Shown in pieces: positions 44,127 through 52,533 of a stretch of DNA of 64,000 nt. The stretch is from NCBI RefSeq assembly GCF_024972775.1, contig NZ_CP092282.1:3589001-3653000 (forward strand). The letters run 5' to 3'. Every line of letters starts with the position of its first letter. Position 1 is the first letter of the stretch. Source of the stretch: Dehalobacter sp. DCM (GTDB lineage Bacteria; Bacillota; Desulfitobacteriia; Desulfitobacteriales; Syntrophobotulaceae). The position numbers and the translations under genes were made by a program. Under the pieces are notes generated by a model. That model made no database searches. It saw nothing but the letters and a program-made list of their open reading frames with translations, and was not told the origin of the DNA.

Positions 44127-47100
44127 CTATATCTTCGCCAGAACATCTGTAAAGATCTCATAGTTCTTCTTAACACCGTCGTCGAGGTCAATCATGATGT
44201 TTTGGTCGGCGAGGTGGTGCACCTTTTCCTCATATACGCCAATTTCTCGTGACTGCTCTGTCAGCTTATCCTGCTGTTTTAGCAGTCTTGCACGGTCAGC
44301 TCCTGTTGCAGAGGTTAAGGCAGTGGTGATATGGACAAGCTGTGTGCGATAACGCTCTTGTTGTTCGTGAACATAATCTGTCCGCAGTTTGGCGAGCAAG
44401 TCACGAGAATAGCGGTGTAAGTAAATAAGAGCCTTGAAGCCGTTCTTTTTTCCGCTGTCAAACAGCCAGTAAATCGGTCGTTTCTGATAAATCTTGCAAT
44501 GTTCTGAGTAAAAGTCGTTCAGGAAGTAGTTTCGAATGACCTCGCGCGGCGTACCCTTACCGCCGATCGCCTCGGCGATAAACTTAAGGTTCTCATCCAG
44601 GGTTTCCGCACCGTAGACCACACGCACAAAGTCCACAAACCGCCCCACGATGTCGTCATCAAAATACTCGTCGTCGCAAATCGGGATGATATTATCCTTG
44701 TCAGGGATAAATGTTCTATACTTGCCCGCGTCCCAGTGCCCGCCACCATAGACAAGCCCCTCTGCATCAAGCGAGTACCGTCCAAACATACAACCCACGG
44801 CATAACTGACAAAACTTCGAACCTCACGTCCTAAGTCAGCGCGACGCACAGTCACGTCTTTGTCCTCAACCTCGGGTGCGAGTTCATCCTGCAAGCCGTA
44901 GATGTCGATAAATATACGATTGATTTCTTCCTCGTTGGCTTTGAGCTTTTCGAACCGTTCAGCTGCCTTATGCTTCCATTTGTCAAACGCCGCCGCAACC
45001 GTCCGCTCGCCACAGACGAGCGGGTGACAGACAAAGTCCCATGATGTTTCAGTACTGTCGTAATCGTTTTTGACGAAGGTCTTGTTATTGCAAACTAATC
45101 TGAGAATCGAATCAGCCAAAGCGATATCATGAATCAACGGCATAGATTTAACAGTGCCAACTTCGTAGTTCAAAGTTTGGCTTAACACATTCATTAGGAA
45201 CTGCATCACCACTGAGTTAGTAAAGCCTAGCAAGTACATTAAGTCAGCACCTTTGCTGAAAATTGAGCAACCTGCAACATCAAAAGCTGAACCTATTGGT
45301 ACATAACGCATCGAGAAGCTTCCACTCGTAACTTTTGACCAAGTAATGCTTTCCTTAAAATAGAACTCCTTTGACGGTAAGTGGTTACCGACCGTTTGGA
45401 GATTGCAGTAGCTTGGGTAGTCAAAACGAATCACCCATTCTTGTTTAAAATACCACCGTTGAAATGAACCGCCTTTGTTATACGGGATATATTTATTTTT
45501 ACTGTCGAAAAACTCATTTATGTTATTGTGGCTTATTCCTATATCATTACGTTTTACTTCAAACCACAGACGCAAAAACTTTTCGTTGTCACCAGTTGCC
45601 AATCCTTGACGCGGAAAATATATATCATCAATTAACTTATTCTCCGAAAATAGCCTAAAAACACTCTCTCCTGCCCAATACGCCACAGGGCTGCCCGGTA
45701 TTTTTGCAAAATTATCTTCGCAAACTATATAAGGATGTTCAATTTCATGGAAATACGCACTTTCCTTATCAAAGGCTTGAGGATATTTACTTGTTAAATC
45801 TAAATATTTTCCATAATATTCTTGTATTCCATTATTAAATATTGTAAATGCCACCGCTTGCGCGACTTTCGAGTTTATGTCGGGGAAACTATTATACCCA
45901 ATATGCACTAACGAGGAAATCGTATTTATTCCAATAATTCTTTTTCGTAATATCTCATAACTTGATAAAAACATCCAAGACTGCATTGTTACCATGCTGC
46001 AATAGCCGTTATGCTTCGTGAACACCTCGCATCGTTCTATAAATGCGGCGAATAGGTCGCTTTTGCTGTTGGGGTATTCATTCTTAAGAAAATTTGCAAG
46101 CATCGCCGCGACGTCAGAAGAACCACGATACGGTGGGTTGGTCACAACCACGTCGTACTTCTGCGCGAGCAGTCTGCGAAAGTTCCAAACGTTAAGCTTC
46201 GTTTCATAGCTGTCGTCAAACAGCATCATTTGTTGACCTTTCGATAACTCCGGCATCGGTTCGAGTTTATCCACTCGAACGAGCGAGCCGTATTCCATTC
46301 CGTACGCATAGCCTGTCGGTTCATACACCTGTGGGCGTACGCCGACGGTCAGAATCCTGCGGTTGTACTGCCGAGCTTTCATCATAAGCGAGAAATAGGC
46401 AAGCTGGTAGGCCCTACGGTCAATATCCAGACCGTAAAGATTCTTTTCGAGTATCAGCTTAGCTGCATCGCGCTCAGAATAACCCTCGGAGGTGTAAATC
46501 TGCATCAGCACATCAAAGGTGTACACCAAAATATGACCACTACCCATACAGGGATCTATTACCTTAATGTCTTCCGGCGATTTCACCGCATTCTCCGTGC
46601 GTAGAATGCGTAACCGCTCCGCGACCTCCGGCGTTTGCTCTGCCTCGTCGAGGTAGTATTTCCAACACTCACGAAGTCTACTGTTTGGGTGAGATTCCAG
46701 CCACAGCCTCCCCAGCGAGTTCTCTACCATATATCGCACAATCCAATCCGGTGTGAAAAGCTGCGTCGCGGCGGGAATATTCTCTTTTGTAATCTTAACG
46801 TTCTTCTTCAAGCCGTCGAAGACTTCCTGCTTCGGCTCTGTGTTGTAATACTGATATAGCCACCCAATGATTTGCACCGCGTCGTGGAAGTCTTCTTCGG
46901 GTATGTCGGTCACAAGTCGCCCAAGCACTCCATCCAGTTTTAGGATGTTGTTAGGTAGGAGCATCTCAGTGTAGCTTCCCAATTTTTCAAACATCTCCGG
47001 TAATGCTTCGTTTAATGAGTTGCATTGTGTCAGTAGAAGGTAGCGGTAAAGTTCATCAGTCTTGTTATCGTGTATCAGTTCAGACACCTTCGATTTATCT

Positions 47101-47474
47101 AAGCCGTCCAAGTCAAGGTGCAAAACATCTTTTAGGATTTCGGGGCTGAAGCCCCCACTCGCATCTGAAAACACGCGAACATGGGTCGGAAGATAGTCGT
47201 TGACTTCCATAAAACGAAGTGCAACAAAACGGTTAAACCAAATGTAAGCTACTTCCTCAACTGCTTGCTGATAGCCGTGGTCTTTTATTTGCGCGACAAA
47301 AGCTGCGCGTTGCCGCTTCTCGTCTGCGGACAGTACGCGCCCGGCGATAACTGCGGCATTCCCGTCGCCGTAGCCCTTGTCGTTGATACCATATTGGTAG
47401 GCGCGCTGCTTCACCTGTTCGATGAGTTCATTCCGCGCCCAAACTGCATATTTTTGTATGGCGTTTTTGTTCAT
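44127..47474 (-). CDS. pglX: BREX DNA adenine methyltransferase PglX
   Basis: This 1115-residue protein has the SAM site DPCMGSGHIL (307-316) and the N6-adenine catalytic motif TNPPYR (445-450), followed by a long target-recognition and helical C-terminal part. PglX marks host DNA at an asymmetric site so that the BREX system can tell self from phage. The middle region (about 470-790) is the variable recognition part. It is full length for the family and 15 bases downstream of brxC. Confidence 0.95.
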   Translation of the reverse strand: MNKNAIQKYAVWARNELIEQVKQRAYQYGINDKGYGDGNAAVIAGRVLSADEKRQRAAFVAQIKDHGYQQAVEEVAYIWFNRFVALRFMEVNDYLPTHVRVFSDASGGFSPEILKDVLHLDLDGLDKSKVSELIHDNKTDELYRYLLLTQCNSLNEALPEMFEKLGSYTEMLLPNNILKLDGVLGRLVTDIPEEDFHDAVQIIGWLYQYYNTEPKQEVFDGLKKNVKITKENIPAATQLFTPDWIVRYMVENSLGRLWLESHPNSRLRECWKYYLDEAEQTPEVAERLRILRTENAVKSPEDIKVIDPCMGSGHILVYTFDVLMQIYTSEGYSERDAAKLILEKNLYGLDIDRRAYQLAYFSLMMKARQYNRRILTVGVRPQVYEPTGYAYGMEYGSLVRVDKLEPMPELSKGQQMMLFDDSYETKLNVWNFRRLLAQKYDVVVTNPPYRGSSDVAAMLANFLKNEYPNSKSDLFAAFIERCEVFTKHNGYCSMVTMQSWMFLSSYEILRKRIIGINTISSLVHIGYNSFPDINSKVAQAVAFTIFNNGIQEYYGKYLDLTSKYPQAFDKESAYFHEIEHPYIVCEDNFAKIPGSPVAYWAGESVFRLFSENKLIDDIYFPRQGLATGDNEKFLRLWFEVKRNDIGISHNNINEFFDSKNKYIPYNKGGSFQRWYFKQEWVIRFDYPSYCNLQTVGNHLPSKEFYFKESITWSKVTSGSFSMRYVPIGSAFDVAGCSIFSKGADLMYLLGFTNSVVMQFLMNVLSQTLNYEVGTVKSMPLIHDIALADSILRLVCNNKTFVKNDYDSTETSWDFVCHPLVCGERTVAAAFDKWKHKAAERFEKLKANEEEINRIFIDIYGLQDELAPEVEDKDVTVRRADLGREVRSFVSYAVGCMFGRYSLDAEGLVYGGGHWDAGKYRTFIPDKDNIIPICDDEYFDDDIVGRFVDFVRVVYGAETLDENLKFIAEAIGGKGTPREVIRNYFLNDFYSEHCKIYQKRPIYWLFDSGKKNGFKALIYLHRYSRDLLAKLRTDYVHEQQERYRTQLVHITTALTSATGADRARLLKQQDKLTEQSREIGVYEEKVHHLADQNIMIDLDDGVKKNYEIFTDVLAKI

Positions 47475-47489
47475 ATCAAATGCCCTCGC

Positions 47490-50400
47490 TTAATTTATCT
47501 GAATTCCGTCGTTTGCTTTCAACGTGTCATACAGCTTCTTGCGAATCGTTTCAAGGTAGACATCCACATCTTCTTTTGTATTCAGCCGCTTGACAGGGAA
47601 TACATCATAACGGCGCACATGCACTATATTTTGCTTCTTCGGCTTCTCTTCACCAGGACGCGGTGGAACCTCGTGGAGGATGGATTCAATCCGCTTGCAA
47701 ACCTGGTCTTTGTAGTTCTGCAATTGGGTTATCATCGCATCAAGCATGGTCAGGCTCGTTGCATCGGTTACTTTCTGCTTGTATTCGCTGAAGCGGTCGT
47801 CAGCTTTTCGTACCTCATCGCCCGCGTTGCTTCCAATACCCGCAAGTGTGTGGACGTCACCCATGCACAGAATAATAATACCGCGCACTTCCTCTTTCTT
47901 TTGCTCCAAAAGGACCCCATAGGCAGTCTTGATAGACTGCATCAGATCAGAGAGATCTTTGATTCTTGTGTATGGCTTCGCCATACCAAGGATATCGTTA
48001 ACTTCGCTGATTTTAGAGATAGTATCAGCGTCAGTAACGAAATAGTCCTGTTCATCTTGTAAACTCTTTTGCAATACCCGTGCGGAATCAAAGATAGTCC
48101 GCTGGGACTTGAAGAAGTTTTCAATTTCCTCCATATCGTCGGTCGCGTCGAGCAAGTCATCTTGCTTGGCAAGAAGGCGTTTTAAGAGAGCCACATTATC
48201 ATTTTTCTGTGAGAGGACACCCGCTATCAGGTCGCGGGCGTTTTGCACGACTTCCTTTTGCGGGTAGCGGTCGTGGCTGTATTCGTTGAGCAGAGTTTCG
48301 TATCGCCCAAGTTTTGTGGACAGTGTGTCTTTGACAAACGCCACCAAGCCATCTTCATCTTCAGCGATACTCATTTGTCCGAGCCATTCGCGCAAGAACT
48401 TGACGGTTTTTCGCATATCGTCCTCAGAGGGAGCGATCCTACGGCTCACACTCGCCTTATCAATTTCAGACTTCACACGGAGGTAGCGGACGAGGTTTTT
48501 ATCATCCTTGACCACGACCGCACCGCCATAGCGGATTTCTATCTTCTGTGTAATGATAAGCCTTGCCACTAGCGCAGCAATGTCAATTTCTCGCCAACCG
48601 TAAGGTATCGCCTGATAGCGGCGCTGCACGTCGCCCATCGACACGGGGACGTGGCTCATGTGGCGTTCCTCAAGCCACTGGCTGACTTCGTTCAGGGCAA
48701 ACTCATTATTAGTGCCCATTCCGGCAAAACCGCCTTGAAACAGTTCACTATTGAGGATGGTCAGAATATCTGCGTCGCTATCGTAGAAGGTGTTCACGAG
48801 GTTCAGCTTGGAGTAGACGCTCTCTATCAATTGTTTCAGAGCTTCGTCCAGCTTGCTCTTAGCATCACCGTATTTTATTTCTATCTTTTCGCCGTATACG
48901 AAGAACGCACCACCCACGATGGCTTTATCAATCTGAGCCTTTGCACTCTTTTCCAAAGTAAGGGCCTGTGCCTGACGCTTGCGGATAATATCCTGAATAC
49001 TCTCCGGCAACTGGGACACGTTCTTCTGCTTAATGTATTTACGAATTTTCGCAGCTGTTTCGAGTTCCTCGAAATACTGGACTTCATTGGACAAAAGGAC
49101 GATAGCCTCGTTGTTAGCCTGTGAATCCATGATCAGCTTCTGTTCAGAAACATTGTAGTAGTCGCTCGCCACGGTCACGAAACGCAAACGAACCCCGCCC
49201 TGTGCTGCACCAACGATGGTTTCGTCGATGTACTGGTCATAAGCGAAGTCATATTTATTGTATTTGTACTTTTTGGATGGATAGAGTTCACTGAAAATTG
49301 TCTGACCAATGCTCTGAACGATAGTCGCGCTGTCCACGGAAGTATTGCGGATGTCAATGGCAATATCCTGCTCCTCATCGGTTAGAAACGAGTAGTTGTC
49401 GCCATTTCGTGCGACGTAGTTTTGACGCTCCAGGCGCTCCAGAGATTCAGCAATTTCGCGTCTCAAAGTTATCTTATCAGTGCGGATGTCGTCCACCATC
49501 AGGATAGCAATATTATCGATGTTAGCCTTGATATCATCAATATAACGAATTAGGTAGAGCAATTTAAGAACGCTCACGTCACGCTGCTCCAAGCCGTCGT
49601 GCTTATCTGCTGCAGTCTGGCAGCGGTCGATTACCCGACGTATCGGACTTTCAAGAAAGGTATGCACCGTATCATAGAACTGTGAGAAAGGCACAAGTGC
49701 GTTTTCGTCTTTACCCTGTACCTTCTGCGCTGCTTCTTGGAAACCGGAGAGCATGGAACGCTCACCGCCGGATAAGTGCTTGCCCGAATTTCCGTGCTTG
49801 CGGATTTCGGCGAGTACTTTCTGAATGATGATGAACTGGTACGGTACAAAGGGATAGGTTGCTGAGAATTCCGCACCGTTGGCATAACCCTTGATGTCTA
49901 ATACAGCCTCATTAAAAGTAAAAAGGTTTTTTAAGACTGCGTGTTCCTTATCGTAGACCATTTGGAGAAGCTGGTCGGCATCCGGGGTCTTTTCAAGGAT
50001 ACGCTTCTTTATTACCTCATCCACCGAAGCAGAGGATAGCGAAAGACGCGTGTTGAAACGCCCTTGAATTTTCGAGAAATCATCGCCACTTATTTTCACC
50101 ACTGAGTCGATAGCTTCTTGGCTTGTGACCATCACCCATACTTTACCTCGGCACTTGCTTCCGAGTTCCTCAACGATAGACTGGAGATTAATCATCTGGT
50201 TGCCATCATCGCCGATGTACTGGCCAACCTCGTCTACGCAGAACAGAAGTCGGAAGTCCTTACCCTTGGAATCGACGTATTCTTTGATTTCCTCCACGAG
50301 TTGCTTAATGCTCATATCCCCGTTTTCTTCGCCGTTGAACCAGTTGCGGGCGGCGGTTTCACTCATGCCTAGAACACTCTGCAGGACGGACACAATATCG

Positions 50401-51008
50401 TCCTCAAAAAAAGCATAGGAAGCTCTGGATTCTACCCACGGTGCGCCGTTGACTTCCTCAAACTCCTTGCGGAAAGCGTCGGTCTTGCCCCGCATATCCA
50501 CGAAGCGTTCCAGTTTCGCTATTTTCAAATCCTCGCCGTAAAAGCCGAGGTGGTTATAAAACACCTTGGCAAACACGCGTAGGACTGCGGTTTTGTCTTT
50601 GTTAATTGGTCCCTCGATGTCGATGTTAAAGAGAATCGATTCGGTAGGGATATTCGTGCAACGGACAATCGTGGCATACATCATCGGGTCGTCAAACTTG
50701 TCCTTGAAGAAGTCCACGGCGTGCCTGCCTGCAACCTCTTGATTGGACAGCAAATAGGACAACATTTTAAGGAAGTGGGATTTACCGCTTCCAAAGAAAC
50801 CCGAAATCCAGACCCCGATTTTATCTGTCGGGTGGTCGATGGTTTTAGAGTAGTTATTAAAGAAAGTATTGAAATGGCGGCGGAGTTCCTTGGTGATGAT
50901 ATATTCGCCAAGTTCCTGCACGAGACTCTGCTCGTCGTCCTGTGCCACCTTGATAACACCGTTGATATCACGGTTGATGTTCTTTTGGAACATACTCTGA
51001 ATCTTCAT
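47490..51008 (-). CDS. brxC: BREX ATPase BrxC
   Basis: This 1172-residue AAA+ protein (DUF499/BrxC type) has Walker A GFFGSGKS (70-77) and an FRLLFCVDEVGQYIG stretch as Walker B. The C-terminal third is mainly helical with coiled-coil segments. BrxC is a large ATPase essential for BREX methylation and defence, likely bound to PglX or DNA. Spacing to brxB (15 bases) and pglX (15 bases) is that of one operon. Confidence 0.95.
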   Translation of the reverse strand: MKIQSMFQKNINRDINGVIKVAQDDEQSLVQELGEYIITKELRRHFNTFFNNYSKTIDHPTDKIGVWISGFFGSGKSHFLKMLSYLLSNQEVAGRHAVDFFKDKFDDPMMYATIVRCTNIPTESILFNIDIEGPINKDKTAVLRVFAKVFYNHLGFYGEDLKIAKLERFVDMRGKTDAFRKEFEEVNGAPWVESRASYAFFEDDIVSVLQSVLGMSETAARNWFNGEENGDMSIKQLVEEIKEYVDSKGKDFRLLFCVDEVGQYIGDDGNQMINLQSIVEELGSKCRGKVWVMVTSQEAIDSVVKISGDDFSKIQGRFNTRLSLSSASVDEVIKKRILEKTPDADQLLQMVYDKEHAVLKNLFTFNEAVLDIKGYANGAEFSATYPFVPYQFIIIQKVLAEIRKHGNSGKHLSGGERSMLSGFQEAAQKVQGKDENALVPFSQFYDTVHTFLESPIRRVIDRCQTAADKHDGLEQRDVSVLKLLYLIRYIDDIKANIDNIAILMVDDIRTDKITLRREIAESLERLERQNYVARNGDNYSFLTDEEQDIAIDIRNTSVDSATIVQSIGQTIFSELYPSKKYKYNKYDFAYDQYIDETIVGAAQGGVRLRFVTVASDYYNVSEQKLIMDSQANNEAIVLLSNEVQYFEELETAAKIRKYIKQKNVSQLPESIQDIIRKRQAQALTLEKSAKAQIDKAIVGGAFFVYGEKIEIKYGDAKSKLDEALKQLIESVYSKLNLVNTFYDSDADILTILNSELFQGGFAGMGTNNEFALNEVSQWLEERHMSHVPVSMGDVQRRYQAIPYGWREIDIAALVARLIITQKIEIRYGGAVVVKDDKNLVRYLRVKSEIDKASVSRRIAPSEDDMRKTVKFLREWLGQMSIAEDEDGLVAFVKDTLSTKLGRYETLLNEYSHDRYPQKEVVQNARDLIAGVLSQKNDNVALLKRLLAKQDDLLDATDDMEEIENFFKSQRTIFDSARVLQKSLQDEQDYFVTDADTISKISEVNDILGMAKPYTRIKDLSDLMQSIKTAYGVLLEQKKEEVRGIIILCMGDVHTLAGIGSNAGDEVRKADDRFSEYKQKVTDATSLTMLDAMITQLQNYKDQVCKRIESILHEVPPRPGEEKPKKQNIVHVRRYDVFPVKRLNTKEDVDVYLETIRKKLYDTLKANDGIQIN

Positions 51009-51023
51009 TGCGATTTCCTCCGA

Positions 51024-51581
51024 TCAAAGTAAATTGAAAGCTCTGTAATAGTTTCCATCGTGGAACTTATCAAACAGGCTGAGACTTTGCCCATTAAACT
51101 CCCCCGGATAGAACATCACGATCGGTATATCCGAGAATACCTGCTGCATACTATCGAGCATCTTGTGCGACCTCATAAAAGGATACACTTTGCCGATACC
51201 CGTAAGGAACAGCACATCACCACGCTTATGTGGCTGATACTTCATCTTGGTAAGGAACGCTTCCTGTGTAGCAATCTTTTGGAGCTGTGCAAGGAGGTAT
51301 TCCTTGCCTTTCTTTTCTTCCAAAGATGGCACCGTGCCAAGGACACGTTTCTCCTCCAAGATTTCGAGCATAATTTTGTACATATCACGCTCAAGTACCC
51401 TGTAGTCATCGGATGGCGTATTTACAAGCCGCTCAATGTAATTACGGACTATGAGCTCGTGTTGAGGCTCGTATTTAAATACATGGATACCCACCTCGTT
51501 GGAAAGCCCTTTGTTGGCGAGGAAGTTCGCATCCGAAATGCGTCCTTTAATTCTATCAAGTTTTTGTTTGATGTCTGCCAT
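51024..51581 (-). CDS. brxB: BREX protein BrxB (DUF1788)
   Basis: This small soluble protein of about 185 residues belongs to the DUF1788/BrxB family, recognised by FLTGIGKVYPFMRSHKMLD and VMFYPGEFNGQSLSLF. The start at ATG 51581 has GGAG seven bases upstream; the GTG at 51587 is worse placed. BrxB is a core type 1 BREX component whose activity is still unclear. It lies 10 bases after brxA. Confidence 0.93.
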   Translation of the reverse strand: MADIKQKLDRIKGRISDANFLANKGLSNEVGIHVFKYEPQHELIVRNYIERLVNTPSDDYRVLERDMYKIMLEILEEKRVLGTVPSLEEKKGKEYLLAQLQKIATQEAFLTKMKYQPHKRGDVLFLTGIGKVYPFMRSHKMLDSMQQVFSDIPIVMFYPGEFNGQSLSLFDKFHDGNYYRAFNLL

Positions 51582-51591
51582 AGTCACGCTC

Positions 51592-52197
51592 CTACCTAAA
51601 ACAGTTGAACGCGGCGAGCGCGGTCAAGTCGTTATTTTCACGGATGCCAGTTTCCAGTTCACTACTTATGAAGATGGGGTTCAGCGTGGTATCCCTGACG
51701 CTGTCAAGCATCTCCGTTTCAATCAGGCACTTGGTCAGTACCTGCTTTAATTTCATAGTAGTCTGTTCGCTCCACGCTGCGATGTTATCGTTTTGTTCAC
51801 GCAGTCGTGAGAAAAATACATTTATGTCTTTCTTGGTATAGGAGAAATCATGCTGTCTAAACTTCTCACCAATGAGATCAACCATAAACTCACGGACAAG
51901 GCGATTGTATCGCATCATCGCGTAGAGATTGATTTGCTTAGCCACTTCGGCGGGCGCGTTCGCCAATTCATAAACCAGTTTCTCGTTACCAAGGGCGACA
52001 ATTCGCTTATAACAGGCGAGAGCGAGCCTTGATACCTCCCTTTCGGTCGGATACTGAAATAGGTTATCGCTTTTTATATGTTCATTTATTTTTTCTATCG
52101 ACTTTCCCTCAACGTATTGTTTAGAAACAATCCTAATTTCATAGAAGAGAAACTGCTCGGAAGTCAGTCTGCCGCTATATGGCATATTTACATCCAT
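51592..52197 (-). CDS. brxA: BREX protein BrxA (DUF1819)
   Basis: The product has about 201 residues from ATG 52197 (GGGTG ten bases upstream; the TTG at 52206 is less likely). It shows DUF1819/BrxA features: MPYSGRLTSEQFLFYEIRIV at the start, ALYARYNRLV-like helix (YAMMRYNRLVREFMVDLI) and a C-terminal VRDTTLNPIFI. BrxA is a small winged-helix DNA-binding core protein in type 1 BREX. As first gene it sets the left-running operon brxABC-pglX-pglZ-brxL. Confidence 0.92.
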   Translation of the reverse strand: MDVNMPYSGRLTSEQFLFYEIRIVSKQYVEGKSIEKINEHIKSDNLFQYPTEREVSRLALACYKRIVALGNEKLVYELANAPAEVAKQINLYAMMRYNRLVREFMVDLIGEKFRQHDFSYTKKDINVFFSRLREQNDNIAAWSEQTTMKLKQVLTKCLIETEMLDSVRDTTLNPIFISSELETGIRENNDLTALAAFNCFR

Positions 52198-52533
52198 ACT
52201 ATTCAATCACCCACTTTTGCACAGCTTTGCTATTTTATATCCGAGGACTCACCTTTAATAAACCTTAATACAGATTTCTACTTAAACGTTTTATAGATAT
52301 TTCTGGTTATTTTCAAACACCTTATGCATTTATTGTACTTGATAACTTAGTTATATGTAAAACGGGGTATATGACAATATGTTTATTTGATTTTTGCATC
52401 CTTGTCTAATGTTTTAAAAACAAAACTGCATATTTTCTCTATATATTCGTTAAGAATTAAACAGCAAATTTAGAGTAATTAAATACCTTATTAATCTCGT
52501 ATTTTGAAGTTATTACTTCTGAAGCGCTATACG
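52198..52533 (-). promoter_or_regulatory. BREX operon leader and promoter region
   Basis: This is a very AT-rich gap of 336 bases. On the minus strand the best promoter is TTACAT (52355-52360), 17 bases, TACAAT (52332-52337). An overlapping alternative is TTGTCA (52372-52377) with TATAAC (52350-52355). Either gives a leader of about 130-150 bases before brxA. No BrxR-like regulator gene is present. No terminator separating the upstream ATPase gene was identified, so some read-through is possible. Confidence 0.5.

Noticed and set aside
47181-48062. Long plus-strand open frame (293 codons) opposite pglX/brxC
   Set aside because: It lies antisense to two strong conserved genes, has no ribosome site and encodes low-complexity hydrophobic sequence with no family likeness.
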